Positions 45,458 to 56,960 are shown, counted from the stretch's first letter. The stretch: DNA of 64,000 bases from Geomobilibacter sp964431365 (GCA_964431365.1 CAYSJJ010000003.1:1-64000), one strand, 5' to 3'. Numbers and translations: made by a program. Notes: generated from the sequence alone by a model not told the origin.

Positions 45458-45775
45458 TCAGACCTTTGCCGTTTCCTTCTCTGCCGGCTTGGCCCCGGCC
45501 TTTTCGGCTTCGGCAGCCGCGTAGTCGGCAGTGGCCTTTTCAGCGGCGCTCTTCTCGGCAGCCTCCTTCTCGGCCACCTCCTTGGCGATCCGCTCCTTTT
45601 CTTCCAGCGCCCTGGCCTCTTCAGCCACATTCTGCTTGAAGTCGTCGGTCGCCTTCTTGAACTCGGCAAGCCCCTTGCCGAGGGAGCGCGCCAGTTCGGG
45701 AAGCTTCTGGGGGCCGATGACGATGAGGGCGATTACGAGAATGACGATCAATTCGGGCATGCCGATGCCAAACAT
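45458..45775 (-). CDS. tatB: Twin-arginine translocase subunit TatA/TatB
   Basis: A 105-residue TatA/B-type subunit of the Sec-independent protein export system. The N-terminal membrane helix (GMPELIVILVIALIVIGP) is followed by the hinge and amphipathic helix KLPELARSLGKGLAEFKKA. The Ala/Glu/Lys-rich tail is of typical length. Glu in GMPEL favours TatB, but TatA cannot be excluded. The metallophosphoesterase at 59531 in this window has a twin-arginine signal that would use this system. Confidence 0.88.
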   Translation of the reverse strand: MFGIGMPELIVILVIALIVIGPQKLPELARSLGKGLAEFKKATDDFKQNVAEEARALEEKERIAKEVAEKEAAEKSAAEKATADYAAAEAEKAGAKPAEKETAKV

Positions 45776-45883
45776 GGGGTACCTCTCTTCAGGCTGTCTG
45801 ATGGCTGCCTGGTGGAAATTAGGGAAATATTAGAGGATTTCGCCGGTAGTGTCAAGGAATGGGGGCGGGGAGGGGCAAAGGAT

Positions 45884-45913
45884 TTGACAAGACGACGCCA
45901 GATGGACTACCAT
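45884..45913 (+). promoter_or_regulatory. Sigma-70-type promoter of nadA
   Basis: A perfect TTGACA (45884-45889) is 18 bases from TACCAT (45908-45913). A palindrome begins 14 bases after the -10. Confidence 0.6.
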
Positions 45914-45926
45914 CCCGCCTGTCCCG

Positions 45927-45940
45927 TACCGTATACGGTA
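45927..45940 (+). promoter_or_regulatory. Perfect 14-bp palindrome downstream of the nadA promoter
   Basis: TACCGTATACGGTA is its own reverse complement. It lies just past the expected transcription start and 28 bases before the nadA start codon, where a bound repressor would block transcription. An outer pair (TCCCGT and ACGGGA) extends the symmetry unevenly. Confidence 0.55.
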
Positions 45941-45968
45941 GACGGGAATTCTCCGCTGCGAGGCTTGC

Positions 45969-46883
45969 ATGCCGGCTGACGATATCAAGCAGACTATCCG
46001 TGCCCTCCTGAAAGAGCGCAACGCCCTGTTGCTCGCCCACAATTACATGCGTGACGAGGTCCAGGAGATTGCCGACATCACCGGCGATTCCCTCGGCCTT
46101 TCCCAGGAGGCGGCCAAGACCGACGCCGACGTGATCGTTTTCTGCGGCGTCCACTTCATGGCCGAATCGGCCGCGATCCTCTCGCCGGGGAAGAGGGTTA
46201 TTCTTCCCCGCCTTGACGCCGGCTGCCCCATGGCAGACATGGTGACCGTCGAAGGGCTGAAGGCGATGAAGGCGCAGCACCCCGGCGTCCCGGTCGTTAC
46301 CTACGTGAACTCGTCGGCCGCGGTCAAGGCCGAGAGCGACATCTGCTGCACCTCGGCCAATGCCGTCAAGGTGGTCAACTCCCTGCCGGACCGGGAGGTG
46401 ATCTTCGTGCCGGACCGTAACCTAGGCCGCTACGTTGCCCGCTCAAGCGACAAGACCTTCCATTTCTGGGACGGCTACTGCCCGACCCACGAACGCTTGA
46501 AGCCCGAGTCGGTGCAGGCGCTCAAGGTGCAGCACCCGGACGCGCTCTTCATCTGCCATCCCGAATGCAACCCTGCAGTGGTGGCCCTGGCCGACCACGT
46601 CTGCTCCACCTCCGGGATGTATGATTTCTGCCGCACGAACCCGGCCCGCTCGTTCATCGTCGGTACCGAGGCGGGCATCCTCTACCGCCTGAAGCTGGAG
46701 AACCCGGACAAGGAGTTCATCCTCGCCTCACCGGCCCTGATTTGCCCCAACATGAAACTCACCTCCCTGGAAGACATCCTGGCCTCGCTCCAGACCATGA
46801 AACCGGTAGTCACCGTGTCCGATGATATCCGTGTCCCGGCCAAGAGGGCGCTGGACCGGATGATCGCCATTCCGCGCGACTAA
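45969..46883 (+). CDS. nadA: Quinolinate synthase
   Basis: NadA makes quinolinate from iminoaspartate and dihydroxyacetone phosphate for NAD synthesis and carries a [4Fe-4S] cluster. It has 304 residues. The family start LLLAHNYMRDEVQEIADITGDS is present, with VFCGVHFMAESAAIL, CTSANAVKVV, FICHPECNP and GTEAGILYRLKLENP. nadB and nadC are not in the window. The ATG has GAGG upstream. A promoter and a palindromic operator candidate precede it. Confidence 0.96.
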   Translation: MPADDIKQTIRALLKERNALLLAHNYMRDEVQEIADITGDSLGLSQEAAKTDADVIVFCGVHFMAESAAILSPGKRVILPRLDAGCPMADMVTVEGLKAMKAQHPGVPVVTYVNSSAAVKAESDICCTSANAVKVVNSLPDREVIFVPDRNLGRYVARSSDKTFHFWDGYCPTHERLKPESVQALKVQHPDALFICHPECNPAVVALADHVCSTSGMYDFCRTNPARSFIVGTEAGILYRLKLENPDKEFILASPALICPNMKLTSLEDILASLQTMKPVVTVSDDIRVPAKRALDRMIAIPRD

Positions 46884-46886
46884 TCC

Positions 46887-46913
46887 GTCCCCTCTCCAGC
46901 TCGGAGAGGGGAC
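46887..46913 (+). terminator. Hairpin after nadA
   Basis: GTCCCCTCTCC and GGAGAGGGGAC form a perfect 11-bp stem with a five-base loop, four bases after the nadA stop codon. It is followed by a pyrimidine-rich stretch without a clean T run. Confidence 0.7.
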
Positions 46914-47445
46914 CTTCTCCTTTCCAGAGGTCCCCCACCCACGTACTACCCCCTACTGTAACATTTTGTTACACCTGATCTGTAAACCCGCAATGGACAG
47001 TTCTTTGCGGTCGCAGGTGTAACATTTTGTTACAGTTCATTTTGTTACACCTGCCTTTTGTCTCCCAAGTAACCTGCTAAAATCATGGCGTTATTTTGTT
47101 GGCATGAAACCTGTATTTGGAGAGATTTGGGAGTATTCGGCCACGAGATTTTCCAAGGCCGGGTATGGCAGCGTGATGCCGTGCATAGACCGTGACCCCC
47201 CCGTGATTTAGCCGGGTTCGTTTTGTGTTTTCAACCAGCTGATCTTCCGAAAAGATCGGCACATTTCCTCGCCGCCAATCTTTTAATGAGCCTGCGAGGC
47301 CTTGCGGCACTGTCGTCCGGGCGGCCCTTCAAATTTTTTGATTTCTTTTGGGTCTGGTGGAACGACATTTGCTAAACGAATGCGGCAGTTCACGTTTTGC
47401 CAGCAATGGGTGCCTGAAACCAAGGTTATGAAGAGGTGATTCACC
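46914..47445. other. A+T-richer intergenic region with operator-like palindromes
   Basis: About 530 bases with no supportable gene. A 75-codon open frame at 47083-47310 on the minus strand has no ribosome site, domain or conserved look. The first third holds the palindrome array described separately. The rest has a lower G+C content than the flanks. A sequence TTGGCATGAAACCTGTA near 47098 only loosely resembles a sigma-54 promoter (GT where GC is expected). Confidence 0.6.
46957..47053. promoter_or_regulatory. Array of TGTAACA-TTT-TGTTACA palindromes
   Basis: TGTAACATTTTGTTACA occurs exactly at 46957-46973 and 47018-47034. A third site keeps only the right half (CATTTTGTTACACCTG, 47038-47053). 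The flanks CAGG and CCTG extend the match, so copies 1 and 2 face each other as a larger inverted repeat. The spacing between copies is 61 bases, nearly six helical turns. This looks like a multi-site binding region for a dimeric regulator; which one is unknown. Confidence 0.7.
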
Positions 47446-47913
47446 ATGAGTAAAACCATAGTTACCTTGAAGGACTATGAAACGTTGGTAGAACAATCCC
47501 CCATCTTAAGTTGGAGGGCTAATACCGAAGCGCTCTGTGTCTACTTTAACGAACGTTGGTTATCATTCAGGGGGCGTTCCCTGGAAGAAGAGTATGGAAA
47601 TGGCTGGACTGAAGGCATTCATCCTGATGACATTGATCGTTGTCTTAAGACATACCTGGATGCATTCGAGAAACGTGAGAGTTTTGAAATTGAGTATCGA
47701 CTGAAACGACACGACGGCGTATATAAATGGATATTTGATCAAGGAACCCCTTTTTACACTGAGTATGGAAAATTTGCCGGCTATATAGGTAGTTGTATGG
47801 TTGTCACTGAGAAGGTAGATGTTCAAAACGAATTGAGTGCCAAGATGGCGGAAAAGCAGAAGATTCAGAAGGGAGTTATGCCTTGTAGTTGCAAGAACAG
47901 TGGAAACCGCTGA
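47446..47913 (+). CDS. Orphan PAS-domain protein, probably C-terminally truncated
   Basis: A 155-residue soluble protein made of one PAS fold (about 10-125: QSPILSWRANTEALCVYFN, GIHPDDIDRCLKTYLDAF, YRLKRHDGVYKWIFDQGTPF). A short coiled coil follows, then the tail MPCSCKNSGNR. Many related PAS proteins end in a longer tail with CSxCKxIR, and this looks like its start, cut short. There is no kinase, GGDEF or effector domain. The gene is A+T-richer than its neighbours, which hints at recent acquisition or decay. It lies 390 bases after the palindrome array. Confidence 0.75.
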   Translation: MSKTIVTLKDYETLVEQSPILSWRANTEALCVYFNERWLSFRGRSLEEEYGNGWTEGIHPDDIDRCLKTYLDAFEKRESFEIEYRLKRHDGVYKWIFDQGTPFYTEYGKFAGYIGSCMVVTEKVDVQNELSAKMAEKQKIQKGVMPCSCKNSGNR

Positions 47914-48052
47914 AGTCTGATATATAGCCAAGTATTCAAGGCCACGTTGAGAGCCAAAAAATAGCAAACGATACTCGCCAATCATCTCCATCAAATCGAA
48001 ATGGGTTGGCTTAGCCGCTTCCTCAAGAATCTAGTCACCTCCCCCTGTTCCC

Positions 48053-50020
48053 CTACCAGACATACTCCTTGGCGATCTCGCGCTTATCGTGACCGTAGAG
48101 AATGTGGAGCACCCTGAGCCCCTTCAGCTTCACCGGCGAGAGGGAGCCGAGCGGCAGATAGACGATCTTCTTGCCCATACGGGCGGCGAGCTGACGGAAC
48201 ATGCTTCGCGGTGGGCGCGGCGCGGCATAGACCACATGCTTCTCACGCGAGTAGTCCAGGGCCGCCAGGAGTAGCCGCTCGTGCTTCTTACTGGCAAAGG
48301 CGTAGTCCGGATCGCTCCAGATATCCAGCATCCGTCGTGGCGGGAAGGAGAGGACGAAACCGCCGTACTCGCAGCGGCAGATGCCGGGACCGACGATGTT
48401 GTCGGCCGGCAGCGTGGCGTAGAAGCCCATGTCCGACTCCTGCTCGTGCTCCCCGAGCCAGGTCATGCAGTAGGGAAAACGATCACCCCCCCGATCCTCG
48501 TCGAAGATTACCACCACACTACCCACCCCGCCGGTCACCCGCTGCTGTTCCCGGACATAAAGCCTTCCTTCGTGCAGGTTGCGCAACGTCTCCCGCAGGT
48601 CGATGCCGTCCAGGAGCGAGGAGGTGAACGGCTCGCACCGAAACTGCTCCTCCGAGAGCTGCTTGGCCCCTTTCTTCTTCAGAAAACGCCCGTACTCCTC
48701 AATCTGCAGGTCCTCGGGCGGATAGGAGCAGAGGGAAGGGTTGTCGAACCCCTCCAGCCACTCGCCGGGGCGCTTTTCCCGCCGGCGTTTGAGGAACTGG
48801 AGTGGTGTGAGCCCTTTTCCCCGGCCAGGCTGGCGGGGACGGAAACGGATCTGCCGGCTGCCGCCGCTGATATCCTCGGGGGTGAGGCGCAGGGTCGGGA
48901 GCTCGGTATCGTCCCGCTGCCAGGGGTAGCAGGTGGCCAGGCGGCAGAAGGCGTAGGCGAAGTTGTCGTCCACGCAGCCGCGGGCCGTGGCCAGGAGCTG
49001 GAACAGATCGGGGAGGAGTTGACCGCTGATCGTTGCATAGTTGCGGGCAAAGCGGAAAAAGGCCCGTTTCTGCCAGAGGTGGACAGGTTCCCCGGTCTCC
49101 TGCCGGTAGTGGCGGGCCGCTTCCTGAAAGAGGCGGAAGATGATCCGTTGCCGGTCCGGCATCTCCCCTTTACCCCCTACGTGGCGGGCCGATGCGGTGA
49201 TGGCGGCCCGGAGGAGTTCGGCCTCCGGTATCTCCCTCTGGCCGCCGGCGAGGAGTTCGAAGGCGTTGAAGCGTTTGCGGAGCGTGAGCCCGTCGACCGC
49301 CGGCTCGGGGGGGAGTTCTCCCCGCCGAAGCTCGTAGATGGCGGAGAGGAAGGGGAACTCCCCCAGGATCTCCCGGCAGGAGTCTGGATGGAGATTCGCG
49401 AGGTAGATTCCTTCCCGGCGCACCCTTTCCAGCGGGGCGGCCTGGGAGTGCGGGAACAACTCCTTGATCCGCTCCACGTGGGCCATGCCGCCGACGAAGA
49501 GTATCCGCTGGAACTGGCCGGCGAGTTCCTGCAGCCTGAACGCCATCCCCTGCTCGCGCCGCCGGTCGACGAGCTCCGGTTCGGCGCTGGCGGCCGCCCG
49601 GACGAATTCCTCGTAGTAGCGGCCGAGGCCGATCCTCTGGACGGCGTAGGAGTCGGGGAGCGGATCGCTGTGGGCCGGGTAGTGGTCCACGTCCACGTCG
49701 ATCAGCCGGAGCGGTATCCCTTTCTCCTGGGCGAGGCGGGCCGCCTCCACCAGCGGGTCTGCCGGCTCGATCAGGAGGTAGACGGTCTGACGGGCGGAGC
49801 CGGCAGCGGGTATCTCGTACCAGAGGACCGATATTTCCGGAAGGCGCGTCACCCCCTTGCAGAACCGCGCCTCAAGGGTAGGCGGCAGTTCGATGGCGAT
49901 GCAGTCCGGTTCGATCCGGTCGACGGCCTGGCGCACCAGATGGGCGAATTCCATCCGGTAGTGGAGCACCGGCAGGGCGTGGACCGGGCCGAACCGCTCT
50001 AAGTGGAGGCGGTGGGGCAT
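48053..50020 (-). CDS. Uncharacterised 655-residue protein with TraB/TIKI-like N-terminal domain
   Basis: The family is not recognised with certainty. The N-terminal ~200 residues have two Gx2H motifs: Gly11-Pro-Val-His14 in RFGPVHALP, and Gly178-Met-Ala-His181 in FVGGMAHVERI. Glu44 is in IAIELP. This spacing is typical of the TIKI/TraB/EreA-ChaN superfamily of metal-dependent hydrolases. The remaining ~450 residues are unassigned. They include an Arg/Lys-rich stretch near 390-425, a C-terminal segment with VVVIFDEDRGGDRF, and an ending VLHILYGHDKREIAKEYVW. There is no signal peptide or membrane segment, so it should be cytoplasmic. It is a single gene. Confidence 0.7.
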   Translation of the reverse strand: MPHRLHLERFGPVHALPVLHYRMEFAHLVRQAVDRIEPDCIAIELPPTLEARFCKGVTRLPEISVLWYEIPAAGSARQTVYLLIEPADPLVEAARLAQEKGIPLRLIDVDVDHYPAHSDPLPDSYAVQRIGLGRYYEEFVRAAASAEPELVDRRREQGMAFRLQELAGQFQRILFVGGMAHVERIKELFPHSQAAPLERVRREGIYLANLHPDSCREILGEFPFLSAIYELRRGELPPEPAVDGLTLRKRFNAFELLAGGQREIPEAELLRAAITASARHVGGKGEMPDRQRIIFRLFQEAARHYRQETGEPVHLWQKRAFFRFARNYATISGQLLPDLFQLLATARGCVDDNFAYAFCRLATCYPWQRDDTELPTLRLTPEDISGGSRQIRFRPRQPGRGKGLTPLQFLKRRREKRPGEWLEGFDNPSLCSYPPEDLQIEEYGRFLKKKGAKQLSEEQFRCEPFTSSLLDGIDLRETLRNLHEGRLYVREQQRVTGGVGSVVVIFDEDRGGDRFPYCMTWLGEHEQESDMGFYATLPADNIVGPGICRCEYGGFVLSFPPRRMLDIWSDPDYAFASKKHERLLLAALDYSREKHVVYAAPRPPRSMFRQLAARMGKKIVYLPLGSLSPVKLKGLRVLHILYGHDKREIAKEYVW

Positions 50021-50144
50021 GGCAATCTCGCGACGGAGTAATGGGTTGAAAAGTCTGTGGCAAACGGTACGGGATTATGGCCGTCGCGTCAAGGTACGCT
50101 TGACGTTCAGCGGATCGCCTCGCCTCAACCCGGGAACAGCATAG

Positions 50145-50534
50145 CTATCGTCGCTTCTGCGCCGCATCGGCGCTCCAGATTCCGCCTCCCTGGGTGGCGA
50201 TGAACAGGAAAACGAAACAGTAGAGCACCGCCAGTTCGCCGTTGTTCTGGATCGGCAGCAACGCCTTGGTTCCGTGACCGATCCAGTAGGCAAAGGCCAT
50301 CTGGCCGCTGGTAATGAAGGCTGCCCAGCGGGTGAACAGCCCGATCATGACCAGGAGCCCTCCGATCAGTTCGATAGGCCCGGCGACGTAGGTAATGAAC
50401 GCCGGAACGCTGACCGGGATCGCACTGGGAATACCGAACAGCTTCTGGGCGCCGTGCCAGAGGAAAAGAAAGCCGACGACGATGCGCATCAGCGCGTAAC
50501 ACTCTGCATTCAGACTCGACATGAACGGTTTCAT
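50145..50534 (-). CDS. DoxX-family membrane protein
   Basis: A 129-residue protein with four membrane segments. The family patterns are LMRIVVGFLFLWHGAQKLFG, AGPIELIGGLLVMIGLFTR and MAFAYWIGH. DoxX relatives are linked to quinone or thiosulfate oxidation and to oxidative stress complexes in a few species, but most have no known role. It is a single gene with no redox partner next to it. Confidence 0.88.
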   Translation of the reverse strand: MKPFMSSLNAECYALMRIVVGFLFLWHGAQKLFGIPSAIPVSVPAFITYVAGPIELIGGLLVMIGLFTRWAAFITSGQMAFAYWIGHGTKALLPIQNNGELAVLYCFVFLFIATQGGGIWSADAAQKRR

Positions 50535-50690
50535 GAAAACACCCCCTCACGACCACCTGATATCGAAGGGCTATAGGATAATTTTAGTCTCTTATGGATA
50601 AACCGCAATACACGCTCGGGTACCTGTCAGCTCACTGCGACACCAGGGCTCGTCGACCAGAGAGTCCGTTCCCGGGCCGACAACCCCATG

Positions 50691-50723
50691 AAAAAAGGGG
50701 CTGCCCCTGTCAGGAGAGCCCCT
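50691..50723 (-). terminator. Intrinsic terminator after the pgsA-type gene
   Basis: On the minus strand, AAGGGGCT pairs with AGCCCCTT around a 14-base loop and is followed by TTTTTT. It lies about 30 bases after the stop codon. Confidence 0.75.
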
Positions 50724-50751
50724 TGCGTGAGTCCCTGCACCACCTTCATCT

Positions 50752-51288
50752 CTACCGGAAGGCAGCCCTCCTGCTCCATACCACGACGTACTGTCCACCC
50801 GACGCGAGCGTCAGGAGAAGTGTCACGACGAACAGTACCGGCAGCCACCTTGCAGCCGCAATGATGCCTGCGCCATTGGCCAGTACTGCCAGGATCAGGC
50901 TGATCTGCACAAAGGTATTCACCTTGCTGAGGAGGCTCGGCTCCATCTCCAGGTGGCCGCTGCGCAGATAGTAGGCGGTGGCTCCCCCCACGATGACCAG
51001 GTCGCGGCCGACGATGGTCAGCGCCAGCCACCAGGGGATGCTGCCGAGCCAGCCAAGGACCGCCGAGGACGATACAATCAGCAGTTTGTCCGCCAGCGGA
51101 TCAAGGAGAGCGCCGAGAGGGGTGCAGAGGTCGAAGCGGCGGGCGATGAAACCGTCCAGCCCGTCGGTCGCCCCTGCGAACAGGACGATTACCAGGGCGG
51201 TGCCATAGTATTCGCGCAGCAGGGAGAAAGCGATGGTCGGAACAAGCAGCATGCGGAGTATCGTCAGGCTGTTTGGAATGTTCAACAT
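50752..51288 (-). CDS. pgsA: CDP-alcohol phosphatidyltransferase, PgsA type
   Basis: A 178-residue membrane enzyme that most likely makes phosphatidylglycerophosphate from CDP-diacylglycerol and glycerol 3-phosphate. The family motif DGx2ARx8Gx3Dx3D is present in DGLDGFIARR and GALLDPLADK. The start MLNIPNSLTILRML is typical of PgsA. The ATG at 51288 is preferred over the TTG at 51303. pgpA, the next step, is at 27692. Cardiolipin or other head-group transferases are an alternative. Confidence 0.85.
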   Translation of the reverse strand: MLNIPNSLTILRMLLVPTIAFSLLREYYGTALVIVLFAGATDGLDGFIARRFDLCTPLGALLDPLADKLLIVSSSAVLGWLGSIPWWLALTIVGRDLVIVGGATAYYLRSGHLEMEPSLLSKVNTFVQISLILAVLANGAGIIAAARWLPVLFVVTLLLTLASGGQYVVVWSRRAAFR

Positions 51289-51376
51289 CCGGGGGTCCCC
51301 CAAAGAGTGCCGTCACGAACGACTCTATCATACCCGGGAAACGCACATCGTCCAGCTCTGGGACAGCACCGATAAC

Positions 51377-51404
51377 TTGCCTGTTGTCGGATTGGCAGTA
51401 TAAT
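51377..51404 (+). promoter_or_regulatory. Sigma-70-type promoter of the triple-PAS kinase gene
   Basis: TTGCCT (51377-51382) and a perfect TATAAT (51399-51404) are 16 bases apart, 96 bases upstream of the ATG at 51501. Confidence 0.65.
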
Positions 51405-51500
51405 TATCCAGCAATTATCAGCATTGCAGGAACGCCCGCGCGATCCAAGAAAGGATCAAGGACGCGGAAAAGTGTTGTAGTCAATCCGGTTGGGGAAGCC

Positions 51501-53438
51501 ATGGCAACTTTTCCTCACAGCATAAAGGAATCCGTTGCAAAGGGTGTACGCGGAATCGGTACATGCTGCCAGATCTTTTTGCATACTATGGATGCCGCCC
51601 TGCTCACCAGGCCGGACGGGAGCATCCTGGCGGCCAACCCGGCGGCGTGCAGCCTGTTCGGCAGGAGTGAAGAGGATCTGATCTCGCTCGGCAGGGGAGG
51701 GGTGGTCGATGCCAGCGATCCCCGGCTGACGGCCGCGCTGGAGGAACGTGCCCGCAATGGCCTTGCCACGGCCGAGCTGACCTTCATCCGGCCTGACGGC
51801 TCGCGATTCATCGGCGAAGCTACCAGCTCCGTTTTTCTGGATGCTGACGGCAACGAGCTCACCAGCATGATCATCCGCGACGTTACGGACCGGACAAGGG
51901 TAGAGGCGGCGATGCGGTTGAGCGAGACCCGCTTCCGGATCCTGCTCGACTCCCTGACCAACGTCGCCATCCAGGGATATGGTCCCGACGGGACGATCCA
52001 CTACTGGAACAGGGCGAACGAAGCGTTCTACGGCTATCCCGAGGCCGAAGCCCTTGGCCGGAACATCCTCGATCTCATCATTCCCCCGGAAATGCGCGAC
52101 GAAATGGAAACGGCTATCCAGCGCGGCGCAAGGACCGGCGAAATGCCGCCAGCGTCCGAACTCGTCCTGATGGGAAAAGGTGGCAGGCGCGTGCCGGTAT
52201 TCTCCAGTCATGCCGTTGTGCAGATGCCGGGCCGGGAACCGGAGTTGTTCTGCCTGGATGTGGACATCTCCCGGCGTCAGCGTGTGGAAAAGGCACTCCA
52301 AGAGAGCGAGGAGCGTTTCCGCCTCGCCATGGAGGTAACCAGCGACGGACTGTGGGACTGGGACGTCCAGGCCGGTACCGGTTACTTCAGTCCGGGCTGC
52401 TACAGGATGCTGGGATACGAGCCTGACGAGTTCGTCATGACGATCCCGGTCTGGCTCGACTTTATCCATCCGGAAGATCGCGATCGTACGGTCATGGCCA
52501 AAACTGCCTGCATGGAAAACAGAACCGACTCGTTTGTGGCGACGTTCCGCATGAAGCACAAGTCCGGCCAGTGCGTGTGGGTCCTTGGCCGGGGCAAGGT
52601 GGTGAGCAGGGATGCCGGCGGCAAGGCACAGCGGATGCTCGGTACCCATGTGGACATCACGGAGCGGAAGGAATCCGAGCAGAAACTGCAGCAGCTCAAT
52701 GATGAACTGGAGAAACGGGTCCTGGCGCGGACCAGTGAGTTGGAGTCCTCCCTCAAGGAGATGGAGAGCTTCTGCCACTCTGTTTCCCACGAATTGCGGG
52801 CACCCATCGCCCGCATCGAAGGTTTCTGCAATCTGCTGGATGAATGCCTGGAGCACGACGACCAGAAGGGGGTGCGTCACTGTGCCGAGCGTCTCGGTAA
52901 TTCCAGCCAGCGGATTCGGGCGGTGATCGATGCTCTGCTGTCGATCCACCGCCTCGGCCGGGCAGACATGCATGTCGAACCGGTGAACCTTTCCGACATC
53001 GCCAGCCAGGCAATGGAGGGACTTCTGGACAGGGATCCGACCCGGCTGCTGCGGGTCTCCATCACCCCGGATGTCGTCGTCCGGGGCGATCGCCGGATGC
53101 TCGGGATCTGCCTGCAAAACCTCCTGGAGAACGCGGTGAAATACACCGGCAAGACCGCTCAGCCGGTTATCGAGTTCGGGGTGGTCCAGAGCTCAGGCGA
53201 TCCGGTCTATTTCGTCAGGGACAACGGCGCCGGTTTCGACATGGCCTTTGCTAACAAGCTCTTCCAGCCGTTCTCCCGCCTGCACAACGACGACGAATTC
53301 GCCGGCAGCGGCATCGGCCTCGCCACCGTGCAGCGGATCGTCGAGCGGCACTGCGGGCAGATCTGGGCGGAGGCCAGCCCCGGCAAGGGGGCAACCATCT
53401 ACTTCACCCTCGGCAATCAAACGGAATTCGGCAGTTAA
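51501..53438 (+). CDS. Soluble PAS-PAS-PAS sensor histidine kinase
   Basis: A 645-residue cytoplasmic kinase with three PAS domains: about 25-135 (MDAALLTRPDGSILAANPAA), 145-265 (VAIQGYGPDGTIHYWNRANE) and 270-395 (TSDGLWDWDVQAGTGYFSPG, WLDFIHPEDRDRTV). The linker ends in LNDELEKRVLARTSELESSL. The phosphoacceptor His is in FCHSVSHELRAPIARI. The HATPase domain has ENAVKYTGKTA, DNGAGFDMAFANKLFQPF and GSGIGLATVQRIVERH. There is no membrane segment. GGGGAAG precedes the ATG at 51501. It ends 135 bases before uvrA. Confidence 0.9.
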   Translation: MATFPHSIKESVAKGVRGIGTCCQIFLHTMDAALLTRPDGSILAANPAACSLFGRSEEDLISLGRGGVVDASDPRLTAALEERARNGLATAELTFIRPDGSRFIGEATSSVFLDADGNELTSMIIRDVTDRTRVEAAMRLSETRFRILLDSLTNVAIQGYGPDGTIHYWNRANEAFYGYPEAEALGRNILDLIIPPEMRDEMETAIQRGARTGEMPPASELVLMGKGGRRVPVFSSHAVVQMPGREPELFCLDVDISRRQRVEKALQESEERFRLAMEVTSDGLWDWDVQAGTGYFSPGCYRMLGYEPDEFVMTIPVWLDFIHPEDRDRTVMAKTACMENRTDSFVATFRMKHKSGQCVWVLGRGKVVSRDAGGKAQRMLGTHVDITERKESEQKLQQLNDELEKRVLARTSELESSLKEMESFCHSVSHELRAPIARIEGFCNLLDECLEHDDQKGVRHCAERLGNSSQRIRAVIDALLSIHRLGRADMHVEPVNLSDIASQAMEGLLDRDPTRLLRVSITPDVVVRGDRRMLGICLQNLLENAVKYTGKTAQPVIEFGVVQSSGDPVYFVRDNGAGFDMAFANKLFQPFSRLHNDDEFAGSGIGLATVQRIVERHCGQIWAEASPGKGATIYFTLGNQTEFGS

Positions 53439-53573
53439 CGACGCCTCACTCGCTCCGCTCCTCCTTCACATTCAACACCAAAGAGATGGCTGATTTTGCC
53501 ACCGGCATGGTGTATAGTTTTTCGAGCGCCCGCCACGTGACGCAATCCTCCCCATAGAGAGCAGTCTACCGCC

Positions 53574-56387
<2,814 letters not shown>

Positions 56388-56429
56388 TCGACCTTGAAAA
56401 TACCCCTCCATCGTAACAAGGAGAGATGG

Positions 56430-56960
56430 ATGCCTCCCCCTCCATGGCTGACGACGTTTACCGGAGCGCCCGGAATGATGCACCTTTCTCCGGCGCGGAC
56501 CCGCGCCATCTGCCTCGCCAGTCTCTGCATCCTCCTCCTGATCGGCTGGCTCGATTACATCACCGGCTACGAGTTCGGTTTCTTCATCTTCTATTTCATC
56601 CCGGTCTCCATCGCGGCCTGGTTCGCGGGGAAGAAGCCGGGGCTCGTTATCGCCTTCGCCTCCGCAGTATGCTGGTATCTGTCCGATCTCTACACCCACC
56701 ACCCCTATTCCAGGGCGTATTTCATCTACTGGGAGATGTTCATGCGCCTGATCTCGTTCCTGACCACGGCGCTCACCATCTCAAGGATTCGGCAGATGCT
56801 GGTCAACGAGATCCGCCTGAACGAGGCGCTTCAGCAGGCGCTCAGTGAGTTGAGCGCGTTGCGGGGGCGGGTGGCGAACTGCCCGTCATGCCCTTACCAT
56901 GACCATGAGAACCGGGCAGGCGCCACGTCAGGAGAGCTGTTCCCGGGAGGTGGGCAGTGA
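56430..56960 (+). CDS. Small integral membrane protein of unknown function
   Basis: A 176-residue protein with three or four hydrophobic segments (ICLASLCILLLIGWLDYI, FGFFIFYFIPVSIAAWF, PGLVIAFASAVCWYL) and a cytoplasmic C-terminal coiled coil. It ends in a short Cys pair, CPSCPYHDH. The layout resembles membrane input domains of sensor proteins, but there is no output domain. AAGGAG precedes the ATG at 56430. It overlaps the MFS gene by four bases (GTGA), so they are likely translated together. Confidence 0.75.
   Translation: MPPPPWLTTFTGAPGMMHLSPARTRAICLASLCILLLIGWLDYITGYEFGFFIFYFIPVSIAAWFAGKKPGLVIAFASAVCWYLSDLYTHHPYSRAYFIYWEMFMRLISFLTTALTISRIRQMLVNEIRLNEALQQALSELSALRGRVANCPSCPYHDHENRAGATSGELFPGGGQ

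Noticed and set aside
47098..47114. Sigma-54 promoter TTGGCATGAAACCTGTA
   Set aside because: The -24 GG is present but the -12 GC is GT, and no gene starts soon after.
47083..47310. 75-codon minus-strand open frame
   Set aside because: No ribosome site, no known motif, and it lies in a low-complexity intergenic stretch.
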